Shown in pieces: positions 23,345-34,606 of a stretch of DNA of 64,000 nt. Numbering within the stretch: the stretch's first letter is position 1; each line of letters begins with the position of its first letter. Origin of the DNA: Anastrepha obliqua (taxonomy: Eukaryota > Arthropoda > Insecta > Diptera > Tephritidae). Location: NCBI RefSeq assembly GCF_027943255.1, contig NC_072893.1:56576001-56640000 (forward strand). Reading direction: 5' to 3'. Made by a program: the position numbers and the translations under genes. The notes below the pieces were generated by a model. That model searched no databases. It had not been told where the DNA came from and worked only from the letters and a program-made list of their open reading frames with translations.

Positions 23345-24350
23345 ATTTTTATAAAAAAAATTTAATTATTAGCGCAACTAAGTTCTCGCTGTTTGTCAAT
23401 AGATGCCGCCAGCAGTCTGTGCTAGTCGATTCTAACATACCCTAAACGTCATAAACCAAGCTTAGACATATGGTAAACAAACTGCTTCGACACATTAGTG
23501 ATTGTGTTTTGGTGTCATATACTTTTGGTTTTGTGAAAATGTTTGATTTTGTGCCGAATAATCGTCATTTGCGGGAAGCGGCGGGTGAGGCACATCGAGA
23601 GCTACAAAAAGTTTATGGAGATGCTGCTTTAAGTGAAACACCGTGCCAAGATTGGTTCCGTCGTTTCAAAGACGGTGATTTTAATGTTGACGACCGTCCG
23701 CGTGAAGGAAGGCCAAAAACCTTTGAAGACGCTTAATTGGAGGCATTGCTCAATGAGGATCCGTGCCAAACGCAAGAAGAGCTTGCTTCAGTATTAGGAG
23801 TTACCCGCCAATCCATTTCCAAGCGATTGCATGCTTTGGAAATGATTCAGAAATAGGGGGCTTGGGTTCCTTATGAGTTAAAACCTAGGGATGTTGAACG
23901 TCGTTTTTTCGCCTGTGAACAACAGCATCAAAAAAGGAAGGGATTTCTTCATCACATCGTGATGGGTGATGAAAAATGGATTCATTACAGCAATCCAAAG
24001 AAAAGAAAGTCATGGAGACTGCCCGATCATGCTTCTAAGTCGTCGCCTCGGCCGAATATTCACGCTGCGAAGGTTATGCTATATATTTGGTGGGACCAAG
24101 TTGGTGTTATTTATTATGAACTGTTAAAACCAAGCGAAACCATCAACGGGGATCGGTATCGACTTCAATTGATGCGATAGAGCCGAGCACTGCACGAGAA
24201 GCGGCCGCAATACGATTTGGGTTTTACGCTGCCTAGAGCCCTGTTTTTCTTCACGATTGAGTCTTATTATATAAAACATAAAATTTTTCTAAGATTTTGG
24301 GTAGTAGGAATTACTTTTAAGTCAGTGCTTGTACTTAATAAAAGAAACTT
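23345..24350 (+). pseudogene. mariner (DD34D type) lacking its C-terminus
   Basis: The transposase starts MFDFVPNNRHLREAAGEAHR, continues with a helix-turn-helix (PCQDWFRRFKDGDFNVDDRP), SVLGVTRQSISKRLHALEMI and first Asp in HHIVMGDEKWIHYSN, to KPSETINGDRYRLQLM. It then jumps after RALHEKRPQY to the 3' end. There are in-frame stops at 23734 (TAA) and 23857 (TAG). The second and third Asp blocks are deleted. The 5' end near 23375 carries a GCGCAACTAAGTTCTCGCTG stretch of the type seen in mariner termini. Confidence 0.75.
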
Positions 24351-25375
24351 AACAAAGTGAGTAAAAAATGAAATGAAATATTTACACATTCTTGCACAAT
24401 ATTTTTATAGTAAAATGGAAACCATCTCTAAGCATTTCTTCAGTGGTAGTTCAAACTCGAATTTCATCTTCACTTTAGTGTTGATATTTAGTGATAGTGA
24501 AAAACAAGTTACATCATCACTAAACCCTTGGTGGTAGTGAAAATTAAAATTGCACTACCGCTAAATATTTAGTGAAAATGAAAATCTTTGGTGATACTTA
24601 ATATTTTTCAATAACATAAAACTGCTTTTTGAAGAATAAAAGTAAGATTATATGAGCTGAATCCAGTAGAAGGAAATGTTTTCAAATCAATCAGAGTTTT
24701 GAGTAGAAGCTTCTAATCACACCGCAAACAAAAGTAGGAAAACATAATTGGTTTTTATTTGCAATTTTTTCAAAATTATCGTCAGTGAGATTTTGGGTGG
24801 TCGATCAATTGAAAATTGAGCCAAAGCAAAAAAGTCTTTTCACCGGCTTAGAGGAAGGAGGAGGTGTATTGTATTCTAAAAATATTTTTTTTTTACAATA
24901 GGAAAACGGTGCAAACCATCAAAGCTCTATCATCCCTACTCAAAACTCAAAAGTACTTCGATTGCTTTAGTTTCGCCATGGGAGTCTATATATATGTTTT
25001 TCATCTAAAAAAGGAAATTATTTACAGAAATTTCGCAGTTGGGTTTTTTTTTATCGAATACCTGCGGACTCTTCATCGAGTTCGAGAAACTTTTTAGTAT
25101 TAGCACTTACGAAAGACTGCAAATTACTTTCCTCTCCTACCGGTTGTCTTTTAAACTACAGCACATATTCTTTAACTTTATCTCAGTAGGACTTCCATGC
25201 AGGATTTAATAAAATTTTAATTTGATATCGAGAATGATGGTTGCTGCAATAATGGCATACCAGAAGTCAGAGTGCAAACGAAATTATTGTTCAAACCTTT
25301 GCAGTAACTTTGATAGCATTTCAATATTAATTTCTGTAAGAAATTTTAAGTTTTCAGAGGCTCGGCGCGTTGCAT
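24351..25375. other. unannotated spacer
   Basis: 24440-24620 has repeated 'agtg/cact' elements (several TTTAGTG and CACTA motifs in both directions) that could be a decayed inverted-repeat element. Otherwise nothing. Confidence 0.3.
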
Positions 25376-25514
25376 TTTTGAAGTGAAAACTTCTTTAGAA
25401 TCGTTGGGAGTGATTTGAGAAAAAGTGAAACGAAAAAAGCGACACTCTTGGCTACGAATATTACATATAAACGTAGCGACGGACTAAATAACTTTTAGGC
25501 CAGCGCCGACAGCA

Positions 25515-25578
25515 TGGCGCGATAGCCGAGCGGCTAGCAATGTGAGCTTCCGATCCAAAATTCTTGGTTCGAATCACA
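25515..25578 (+). repeat. tRNA-like SINE head
   Basis: Contains a tRNA-like A box (TAGCCGAGCGG) and B box (TTGGTTCGAATC) with about 40 bp between them, followed by an A/T run. It differs from the main SINE family in the spacer, so it may be a second, less common tRNA-derived family or an isolated head. It lacks a CCA end and a foldable anticodon arm, so it is not a functional tRNA. Confidence 0.55.
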
Positions 25579-25618
25579 AGAAAAAAAATTTTTTTATACA
25601 GTTATTTTATTTTATTTT

Positions 25619-25806
25619 ATGATATGTTTATGAGGAGCTTTTTTCATGGCAGAAATACACTTGGTGTTTTGCCATTGCCTGCTGAGGGGTGAGCGCTATT
25701 AGAAAAATAGTTTTCCTTAATTTTGGTGTTTTCACCGAGATTCGAACTGACGTTCTCTCTGTGAATTCTGAATAGTAGTCACGCACCAACCCATTCGGCT
25801 ACGGCG
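25619..25806 (-). repeat. tRNA-derived SINE, 3'-truncated
   Basis: Same family as the other SINEs, read on the minus strand: GCCGTAGCCGAATGGGTTGG head, GTTCGAATCTC B box, then the core with a TTTCTGCCATGAAAAAAGC stretch. The 3' half is missing. Confidence 0.85.
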
Positions 25807-26099
25807 TTTGTTTAATTTTACTGATGCAAAAATGAGGAAAAATATATGAATAGAGTTTGCTTACTGTTTACACATTTTCCAAAGGTGACGGAGAACCAAA
25901 AAAAAAAGTCGATTTTCAAACAAATACGAGTGCATATGTGTAATTGTGTTAGAGTTTCGGTCACGCCCCAGCAAAACCTGCGTGCATATGTGTTTGTAAC
26001 ATTCAAAAAAATGTAATTGTGTTAGAGTTTCGGTCACGCAGGTTTTGCTGGGGACGCTCATAATAGCAACCGCGTGTGTATTAAAATTTAAAAAAAATA

Positions 26100-26489
26100 A
26101 TGCAGAAAAGTGTCGTGAATATCGACAGAAAAAAAAAATCAATAAATAGCATCACGGAATTCATTCACGAAAATTTAATAAAGTATACACCAGAAGTATC
26201 GCGGATACTTAGAAAAGATTACAATAAAGTTCCAATGATTTTAAGTGGCGGTTTTAACGTAAATTTTGCATTCGACACAGCGGTTCCTTTAATTGACGTT
26301 CTCAATACAACATTCAATTTAAAAATGTGTAACAATCGCACTGAATCGACAACACGATCAAAAACAACAATTGACGCGGTATTTCAAAGATATGTTGACA
26401 ACATCGAAACCAAAGCATTTGTATCATATTTTAGCTATCATAAGCCACTCGTATCATTTGTTGAAATTGAAAGCATTCAGGATGTATAA
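26100..26489 (+). CDS. Helentron endonuclease-domain ORF (probably inactive)
   Basis: 130 codons, beginning MQKSVVNIDRKKKSINSITE. It shows the exonuclease-endonuclease-phosphatase fold signature: PMILSGGFNVNF (family consensus GDFN; the Asp is Gly here), STTRSKTTIDAVFQRY, and FVSYFSYHKPLVSF (family SDH; here SYH). The N-terminal part of the domain and the Rep-helicase are missing. The altered GDFN residue argues against activity. A related tail (YFSYHKPLVSF) is at 47.74 kb and a minus-strand relative at 30.7-31.0 kb. Confidence 0.65.
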   Translation: MQKSVVNIDRKKKSINSITEFIHENLIKYTPEVSRILRKDYNKVPMILSGGFNVNFAFDTAVPLIDVLNTTFNLKMCNNRTESTTRSKTTIDAVFQRYVDNIETKAFVSYFSYHKPLVSFVEIESIQDV

Positions 26490-26640
26490 TAATAAAATGA
26501 AGAAAATAAAATATGAACTTTATAGCAATATTATAATGAACCTATAATTATCCCGCTCCTAATGCTGCTTTCGCCTCATTCTCTCTCAGTTTGTTTTACG
26601 GAAGGTTTCACTTCTATCGCGTCTAACCGTTAGACTGGTA

Positions 26641-27969
26641 TTTTTTTATTTTGATGGACATTAAAAGCGCGTATAAAATAACCAAAGAACATATTTCTTA
26701 TTTTCTTTGAAGGAAGTCTATAGCTGATGCCATAGGTTGCAGTATTCAATTTCTTCCCCATTAAAAGTAGTTGTGGTAGCTGTTTCTGACTTCAAGAATT
26801 TCGAGAATGCTAAGTAAATGAGTCTGTTGTTGACTCCGAGCAGTTGTGATAACTAATATCCGACATAAAAAAAAAAAATTATCTATCACTAAAGGTTTCG
26901 TTATAATGAAATCTTTTTTCAGTATCACTAAAAGTTTAATGCTAGTTAATATTTTTTTTTTATTCGCTATTATTAAATTTTCGGTGACAATGGATTTTGC
27001 ATTTTAACTAGCACTGAATTTGCACAATGGTAGTGCTAAATGCTCAACCCTGCACTCTACTCTGTCTTATCATCAATCCTTCCATCCAACTTCCCGCAGC
27101 TTTGCCTATAAGGCCACTTACTTATCAAGAGTTCACAAGTTTTCGCAACGCCTATTCAGATAAATAACTGGAAAGCATTAACACTTCCTAGTAAAATTCA
27201 CTAGCAGTAGTAATTGGCATAGAAAATTGCTAATTAGTCGTCGTTCTAAATTCACTACAATGACGCCAGTTCAGCATCGCTGGTTTTTACTGCTGGGCGT
27301 GCACAAGCATACATACATGCATATTACCAGCATCATATTACCATCATAATGAAAAAGTTGTTATTTGCTACATTTAATTTATTAACATTAACTTACTAAG
27401 AGGCAGGACAGGAAAATGTGTGCCTATGCATTCATTAGTTTTATGGAGCGTGACTGCTCTTGCATTTTAAGTAAATAGTTTTAGATTTTTTAGCATCATT
27501 TGAAGTTATGTGAAATTGTGACTTATGGATGATAAATATAAATGCTGCTGTTAAAAATAAGTCTAGCTTAAGATGAGTAATCTTTTTTTAACTCATATGA
27601 CTATTCACATGAGATCAAAACCTATAAAAGCGTTTTTGTTGCGAGTGCGTGACATCGTTTGTTTTTTGGACTCATAATACATTTAGACGATCTTAATGCA
27701 ATTGAGTAGGCAGTAACATTTTGCAAATTCTTAATAACTTTAGCCAAAACATATTTATATCAAACTAAAAAATAAAAATTGCTGAGACAATATATCAGGT
27801 TTTAAGCACCCAGAGCACTATTGGGCTTTTACAATTGCAAGCATGAGCTCAATGGTTCCTAAGAATTACGATGGGCATTCTGACAGGGTATTGCAGGCAG
27901 AACTATCAAGAGTATGGAACTGCTATCAAGAGCGAAACTGCAAGGCACATAAACGAGTAAACTGATGTA
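26641..27969. other. unannotated spacer
   Basis: AT-rich with no supported gene. A TATAAAAG box near 27622 has no open frame behind it. Confidence 0.4.
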
Positions 27970-28492
27970 AAGGGGTTTCCAATAACAGGTGCTATCTATC
28001 GCTATCGAGAGATTATTACCGATTTTTTATGGCCGGAATTGAATGGTATTGATCTGGACAACGTTTATTTTCAACAAGATGGCGCTACGTGCCACACAAG
28101 CAACGAAAGCATTGATCTTTTACGGGAAAAAGTTTCCGGACCGTGTTATCTCTCGAAGAGGTGATCACAACTGGCCATCGAGATCTTGTGATTTAACACT
28201 TTGTGACTTTTTTTCTTTAGGGCCACGTGAACGAGAAGGTCTACGCCAACAGCCCAGGGTCGATTCAAGACTTCAAAGATGGAATTCGTGAGGCCAACGA
28301 GGACATAGGGAAAATTTCATGAAAAGGATATTGTACTGTAAGCGTGGTCGTGGTGGTCATTTGCCTGATGTTATTTTCTACTATTCACGGTATATCTTCC
28401 TCTTTATAATGAAATAAACATCCGATCATTTATATTAAAAAATTTATGTTTTCTTTGAATATTAAAATAACACTTCTTATTGGAAAACCCTT
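27970..28492 (+). mobile_element. rosa-like mariner deletion derivative (523 bp)
   Basis: Bounded by terminal repeats AAGGGGTTTCCAATAACAGG (left) and the complement of AAGGGTTTTCCAATAAGAAG (right), with TA on both sides. The inside keeps only the C-terminal part of the transposase: FFMAGIEWY-like remains, STRWRYVPHKQRKH-like blocks in shifted frames, WPSRSCDLTLCDFF, and the RGRGGHLPDVIF tail. About 60% of the gene is deleted. It is the same family as the 19.56-20.20 kb pseudogene. Confidence 0.75.
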
Positions 28493-28526
28493 TATAAATG
28501 CAATAGATTCCTGGGTGTTCATTTAA

Positions 28527-29218
28527 GGGGTTACATGGGGTTCGTCGGGTAAAAAAGGCCTATTTCCAATATTTTTTTTTTATGTAAAAAATTATTTATT
28601 TAAATCAAACTTTTTTCTGTCTTATACATATTTAAAGAATAATTTCTGAAATTTTCGAAAAAAAAATTTTTTAACTCCTCCATTGTGACGTCGTTTTCGG
28701 TGGCCCCTCGAAAAAAAGGTGCGTCCGCGTTGTCAGCATAACTACTGACAGGCTCATCAAAAATGAAAAAAACAAAAATAAGTCCTTGAACGAAGGAAAG
28801 AAAAAAAAGTAAAAATGGGTATGGACATTTTTGCAAAAAAAATGAAAATTTCGGTCGAATTTGCTTGACATTTTGTTTTTTTTTAAATAGTTGTAATTGA
28901 AAAAAAAAAAAACAAAATCCTTCGTTCAAGTACGAGTAAATTGTATTTCGAACACTTGTGTAAAATTTCATAGGTCGGTTGAGTAGTTTTCGAGAACCTT
29001 TGACAACCGACTTTGAAAACACGGTTCCGAGAAAAACGCGTTTAAAGTTGTGAGTAACAATAAAAGTGGCTTGGAGCGCACACATTCCAAAAGCTGTTTC
29101 TCCGAATTTATTATTCGGATCGACTTGAAAATTTGAATAATATTCCTGAAAAGTTATAGAAATTAATAAGAAAAAAAAAATAAATCGATTTTTTGAACCA
29201 ACGAAACCCATGTAACCC
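28527..29218. mobile_element. TTAA-type MITE
   Basis: Begins GGGGTTACATGGGGTTCGTC and ends with the near complement of GGGGTTACATGGGTTTCGTT. The left flank is TTAA (28523-28526); the right flank is TTCA, a one-base decayed match. It has no credible gene; the 203-codon open frame on the minus strand is low-complexity Phe/Lys. The interior carries motifs such as CCGACTTTGAAAACACGG similar in style to the 38.4 kb MITE. Confidence 0.75.
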
Positions 29219-29222
29219 CTTC

Positions 29223-30496
29223 ATAAATTCATCATATTCCAGAAATTAGAGTCGATACTAAAACTTCTTGCGGAAGTAGAAAAAAACATTTTCTAAATCC
29301 TTGAAGGGCCAATGAAAAGTACACAGTAAATTTGCTTTCGTTTATTAAGGAAGTTAACATTGAATATATGCACTGCCTTACACGTCAGTGATCTCACAGA
29401 CCACAATTTAAATATATGTAAATGAAAGTAAAAAAAAATCCGCGAAGGTGGTCTAATGAATCTTAAGGACGCAGTGCTTGCGTACAATGTTCGTTTCTCA
29501 ACGACAGATGGTTCTATGTCACCAAAACGACCCAGATTCATAACAGCTCACGGACTGTAACTTCAGTAGAGTCCCCCAAAAGTGTATGGAGAATATTTTA
29601 TGCTGTTAAAATACCAACAACATGCCAGCCTCATGCCACTTTCCCCAACAATGTTATCGAAACTATGAACTCAAAATATTGAGAATAACTTATCGATGTC
29701 TTCGATGAGAATAAACTTAAATATATATTTTGTTTCATTTGTTGTCTATCCATGTGTGTATGGGAAATATTTTATGCTGCTACAACAACAAACCAGCAGA
29801 GAGAGCAGCAGCTTTGGAGAGAAAAAGTCTTATAAAAAAATTTAAGGATAGGCAAACATCAAAACTTCCGCAGAGCTTTCATTGAAAGAAGGAATTATAA
29901 GCTACAATATTTTTTTTTGTTTCTGTTGTTTTCTGTTTGCCTATCTGTTGTCTATGCATCAGTGTGTTATTACTCGTTCGAATTCTAATAAACAAGCTAC
30001 CGAAGCGCACGTGCCTAAATATGTATACATATGTAAATACACACGTGGGCTTGTACGAGGATGTGTGTGCTTATGTACACTGGAAGAAAAAGTCTCATGT
30101 GAAATTAACGTTTCTGCGTGATTAATTTCACATTTCGCCAAAAAACGTAAAGCTATATCAGGCAAAGCTAAAATTATACCATGGAGAAAGCAAAATATTA
30201 CCTAACATCAATGTGGAAATTTTTTCCACTCAAAGCGATTTCAAATTACGGATTACAATTATTTTAACTAATTATATTGTGATTTTTCGAGGGAAAATGA
30301 TTTAACATGCTTCTTCGTTAATAATTCAAAAAAGGGTCGTTAACTTTTATGAAATAAAAGGAGGAGGATATATAAGTATACAATAAGTTGTTTAAAAAAT
30401 AGTTGAGATATCAATAGATATCATACATTTATGGACTTTTTTGACGTGATAACGTCTTATAATTCGATTTAGCCGGCTGCACGCACGAAAAAATGT
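29223..30496. other. unannotated spacer
   Basis: Contains TATG/CATA microsatellites near 30020-30070. Short open frames show no recognised family. Confidence 0.4.
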
Positions 30497-30591
30497 GTCG
30501 TTATCTTGCTCAATGGTCGTTATCTTGCTCATTCGTCGTTATCTTGCTCAATCGTCGTTACCTTGCTCATTGGTCGCTACCTTGCTTGAAC
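30497..30591 (+). repeat. 19-bp tandem repeat, five units
   Basis: Unit GTCGTTATCTTGCTCAATG, five consecutive copies with one to five differences each, the last unit being the most diverged. Most units keep GTCGTTA and CTTGCTCA. Confidence 0.9.
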
Positions 30592-30739
30592 TGCAAGCGA
30601 AACGAACGACAAAGAGCACAATCGGCCCCGCATTCGGCAACGTTCGACATCTGGCTCTCTTCTACTTGAATGAGCATATATATGTACATATGTATTGTCG
30701 CATGTGTATATAAATTCACTTATTTGTATTTGCATATGC

Positions 30740-30960
30740 CTTCTTCCTGTGTGCATGGTAATGAACCATTTCTCTGTTGAGAATAGGTCGATGATAGGAA
30801 AAGTAGGAAATGAAAGCGAGTGTTTCGAGTGTAATGTGTCTTGAAAAAGGCAAATCGATGATGTTGCCTCTTAGTGTTGTTGACTTATTAACGTCTGATG
30901 CACAATCAAAATTGAACATATCTTTCATGAATTTGATAAATGTTTCGTCATTTTTCACTT
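30740..30960 (-). pseudogene. Helentron-type endonuclease fragment
   Basis: On the minus strand: MKNDETFIKFMKDMFNFDCA, then NKSTTLRGNIIDLPFSRHI and LAFISYFSYHRPIL. The order FLKxxFxFxx...TTRGxTxID...FxSYFSYHRPI matches the C-terminal half of the endonuclease at 26.1 kb, but the two are quite diverged. No hairpin terminus was found nearby. Confidence 0.55.
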
Positions 30961-31246
30961 TTGTGTAAATGTAACTTGACCTATTCCATTACGATTCCAT
31001 TTACCTCCTTCCCTATATCCATACAAAATATCTATCACACAAATAAAATTAAAATTTTGTTTTGAAAATTGCAACCATTCCATCAGTATTTTCTTATGAC
31101 GTTGTCACGTTAAACTATCGTCAGTAAACCGACTTTGCAGACAACCTATTTTTTTAATATAAAAAGTTAGAGGGTTCAGGAACTATAAAAATGCAATTTT
31201 AAGTTGTATTCAACGATACCTGTAAACTATATAGGTATTAGGTATA

Positions 31247-31496
31247 CGAATATACCTAATTTGTCGGTTACGGTTGCGAACAATCCATCTCTTATCTGCA
31301 TCATTAAATATTTTATTTGGCGCAGATCTGCCCTTATCTTCTCTCCTGTTTTCGTGGCGACACCTTTCTATAATGTGCTGGACAGTTGTGAAACTCATAG
31401 CAACAATTTCTGCAATTTTTCGTTGGCTTTTGCCCTCTTTATAATGACGAATAACGTCTTCCCTTCTTTCAAGTGAGGTCTGTTTTCCCTATTTTA
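31247..31496 (-). pseudogene. Tc1-like transposase N-terminus
   Basis: On the minus strand: GKTDLT, then after one frameshift REDVIRHYKEGKSQRKIAEI and VAMSFTTVQHIIERCRHENR, ending near RSAPNKIFNDADKRWIVRN. This is the paired helix-turn-helix DNA-binding region of Tc1 transposases. The catalytic DDE part is absent on this strand downstream. Confidence 0.75.
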
Positions 31497-31779
31497 AAAA
31501 TTAGATTTTTTTCAACTTTTCTTTACAACAATTTTTTGAGAATGATTTAAGACGCTAAACTAAACAGAAAAAAATACATTTCACAGTTATTGCATTCTCA
31601 GAGAAACTAAAAAATACACTGCATCATTTAAGCTGTGAGCATATTTTGCTGAGAAAACTATTTGTTTCTACATATATTTTTTCAACAAGCTTTGTTTTTG
31701 TTATTGATCTTTCTGCAGTGGTAAATAGTACATACATATCTCATTACACGCTAGGTCCAAGGGGACCTTTTTCTACTTA

Positions 31780-32850
31780 CATTCCCTCAAGGGATAAGTG
31801 GGCGTGCAACATTTGGCGGCAAGGCATAGCAAACATGTTCACGGATGGCTCGAAATTGGACGGAAGGGTTGGTGGGGGAGTATTCTGTAAGGAGCCCCCC
31901 ATCAAACTTAAATTTAGGCTCCCGGACCACTGTAGTGTTTTCCAAGCGGAGGTATCCGCAATTAAGGAAGCGGTCCACGGTTGCTTAATTCGGTAATTAC
32001 CGTTAAGGAAGTAAATATTTACTCCGATACCCAATCGGCAATTAGGGCCTTAGGCTCGCTGTTTGTGCGTTCGAGATTGGTCGGAGAATGTCTGGCTTCT
32101 CTCTCGATTGCATCCGAATACTTCGTCATCAGACACATTTGGGTTCCCGGGCACAGCGGCATAGAGAGAAACTGCTGGGCTGATGAGCTGGCTAGACAGG
32201 GAACTTTGGAGACGGTTTTGTCGCGAAATGAGAGAATTGGGGTCCCCTGAGACCCTGTGGTCTGCTCCTGGGCCTTGAGTCAACTCAGCGAGCGCTGGGC
32301 TAGTGCCCGAACGTGCAAGGTCGCGAGATCCTTCTGGCCACGGGTAGATCGGAGACGCTCAAGGGAACTCCTAAGGCTGACAAAGCCCCAGCTCTCGAAT
32401 TTGGTGGGCATCCTTACGGGACATTGTCCGTTAGGTGTTCATGCCGTGAGACTTGGGATTGCCTCAAGTCCGTTCTGCAGAAACTGTCTGGAGGACGAGG
32501 TGGAATCATCTCAACACCTTCTTCTCAGCTGTCCTGCTCTCGTCTGGCAAAGACTTAGACATCTGGGCTCTCACTTTTTCGCTACGCCTGCGGATATAGC
32601 CGGTGTAAATATCATAAATTTGGTGAAGTTCATCAGTAGCTTGTTACGGCTAACTACGAACGCAAATCAGCCACCGTCGGCGTCGTCGTAAAATGTATGG
32701 TCATCGTCGTCTCTAATCCCAAGGCTCCTTCTTCCTTCTTCCTTCCCTTCTCCTTTCTCCGCTCCCATGTATGGCACCACAACGGACGAATTTTTTAATA
32801 TTTGTCCAAGTGAGCCCTTAGCTAGGGCAGCCATTTAACCTAACCTAACC
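31780..32850 (+). pseudogene. I/Jockey-group LINE: RNase H and zinc knuckle, near-intact C-terminus
   Basis: RNase H begins ANMFTDGSKLDGRVGGGVFC with CSVFQAEVSAIKEAVHGCL, then a frameshift near 31985. It resumes VNIYSDTQSAIRALGSLF and RHIWVPGHSGIERNCWADEL (the usual GNExADELA is RNCWADELA). A TGA at 32248 follows, then an open frame 32257-32691 with the knuckle CRNCLEDEVESSQHLLLSCP. The 3' untranslated part ends in AACCTAACCTAACC at 32837-32850. Two lesions only, so it is comparatively young. Confidence 0.85.
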
Positions 32851-33386
32851 TATCTCATTAAGAGTCGTTTACATTTTTTTTTATCAAATTTAATAAACAT
32901 CGAGTAATTTTCTTTTTTCTAAAAAAGTATTACCAGCATCAAATAAGCTGTGAGTCACTGTATATTAAAATAAAATATATTTATTACCACAAAAAAATTT
33001 TATCAAAAAAAAATTTTCATAATTTATAAAAAAACATTTGTTTTTTAATTTATTAAATAAATAACAATAACATGCTGAAATGATTTTAATTTCATATGAA
33101 CATGTTTTTAATGCAATTTCAAAGTCCCTCTTACATAAGTAACACACAAATATTATACCTATTATATTAATTATAACATACGCGTATATGTGTGTATGTA
33201 CAATACATGCGTATTGTTATGATAAATTTAAGTATTTGATGAAATGGAGAAATTCAAAATTTTTCATATGTGCCGAAAATCTTAAGCAAAAAATTTTAAT
33301 TTTACGGTGGTTTTGGGCATTTTTTTTCGTTCAGTGTACACACAGAAGAGGAATACACTTATGTGTATAAATAATGTAAAAAAACT
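32851..33386. other. unannotated spacer
   Basis: AT-rich. Nothing recognised. Confidence 0.4.
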
Positions 33387-33690
33387 GCCACGTCCACTTC
33401 TGTTAGGTGTTTGGCCGAGCTCCCCCACCTATTTGTGGGCTGCATCTTGATGTTGTTCCACAATTCGAAGGACCTACAGCTTTAAGCCGACTCCGAGCGG
33501 CAAACGGTTTTGTCTGAGGAGCTTTTTCATGGCAGAAATACGCTCGGAGGTTTGCCATTGCCTGCCGAGGGGCGACCGCTATGAGAAAAAAATATTTCTA
33601 TCATTTTGCTGTTTCATGATGCACGGAGATTCGAACCTACGCACTCCCGAATGGCAGTCACGCACCAACACAATCGGATACGCCGCTCGC
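33387..33690 (-). repeat. tRNA-derived SINE, nearly full length
   Basis: Reads on the minus strand from GGCGTATCCGATTGTGTTGG (A-box region) through GGTTCGAATCTCCG (B box), the GGCAATGGCAAACCTCCGAG core and a TTTCTGCCATGAAAAAGCTC segment to TTGGCCAAACACCTAACAGA-like sequence at the 3' end. All segments are present in the same order as the 57.66 kb copy. Confidence 0.9.
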
Positions 33691-34506
33691 AAATATAAAT
33701 AGTGGATATATGTATGTATAAATGTATGTCTGAGGAAAAAGGCACACATAAACAACGACATGGATGCGTAGTTTATGAAACCGGCCACGTTGCATTGTTG
33801 TATGCCGCATGTATGTATATATATAGCATATACATATGTACATATACATGTGTACAAACATGTATCGCTTTGAGGAGGTCGAATGGCGGCGGCGAGTGTG
33901 ACAAGTAAAAGTTGAAAACGTGTTGATACTGAATCTTTGGAGGCAAAAATACAACTTTTTGGATGAAACTACGCACGAAAAAATTTAACAAACTACATAA
34001 ATACATATATACATATATATTTGTATGTATCTCTAAAGTGCACTACAGCATAAGTAGCATTAGTTTTTTTTTTTACTTTTTTACAAGAAAAAATCAAATT
34101 CTACTGCATTTGCTTACACTTTACGTGTATGTACATATTTACTTTATGTATGTGAGTCTCCTTTTCTTTCAATTTTCATTTTTTCATACACAAATCCGTT
34201 GTTTTTTCTACTTATCGCCTGTTTTTTCAGGCGGCTCTTTGCTTGAAATCACTTGCGAATTTTCACAATGCTACATACATAGGCATTCATACAAATACAT
34301 TCTTCCAGAGAAGTACGAATGTAGTTTTTAATTTTTAGTTTTTGTTTTTTAATTTGGCATAATCGTTCACACAAACCTTTTTAGTAAAAAATTATCGTCC
34401 AAAATTCACTTTGCAAACTGACGTCCAAATAAACGATGTCTTCAATAGCGACTGACAAATATTCTAATGAGCAACAATACAAAATACGCTTTTTCTACCA
34501 CAAAAT
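33691..34506. other. microsatellite-rich spacer
   Basis: Dense CATA/TATG runs (33700-33870, 33990-34150, 34500-34540). No supported gene. Confidence 0.5.
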
Positions 34507-34606
34507 TCAGTTACATACATATATACAAACATGTATGCTAGTGCGCTAGAAGTACTCGCACGCCGGTCGTATTGACTGGCAGAGCGAATAAATTCCACTC
34601 CACAAA

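Larger units (their letters stand above)
25376..26640 (+). mobile_element. Helentron-like element with endonuclease gene, SINEs nested inside
   Basis: The 5' end GAAGTGAAAACTTCTTTAGA at 25380 is shared with the copy at 47.41 kb over about 70 bp. The 3' end is also shared over about 175 bp, finishing in a perfect hairpin GTCTAACCGTTAGAC (26621-26635) next to the terminus. Between them lies an apurinic-type endonuclease ORF. A short 3' hairpin and a fused endonuclease are hallmarks of Helentrons (the group containing Drosophila DINE-1-like elements). SINE-type sequences at 25515-25806 interrupt the element. Confidence 0.6.

Noticed and set aside
25515..25578. Functional tRNA gene
   Set aside because: A and B boxes are present but no complete cloverleaf can be folded; better read as a SINE head.
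26100..26489. Host AP endonuclease or LINE endonuclease
   Set aside because: Flanking sequence is repeated at 47.4 kb with a terminal hairpin, which points to a rolling-circle element; key catalytic residues also differ.
27615..27680. TATAAAAG box as a promoter
   Set aside because: No initiator at the right distance and no reading frame or exon-like sequence downstream.
28600..29211. 203-codon minus-strand open frame as a protein gene
   Set aside because: Low-complexity Phe/Lys translation lying wholly inside a MITE; the open frame is a by-product of A/T composition.
33700..34150. CATA/TATG-rich region as a regulatory element or CRISPR-like array
   Set aside because: Ordinary dipteran microsatellite sequence without regular spacers.
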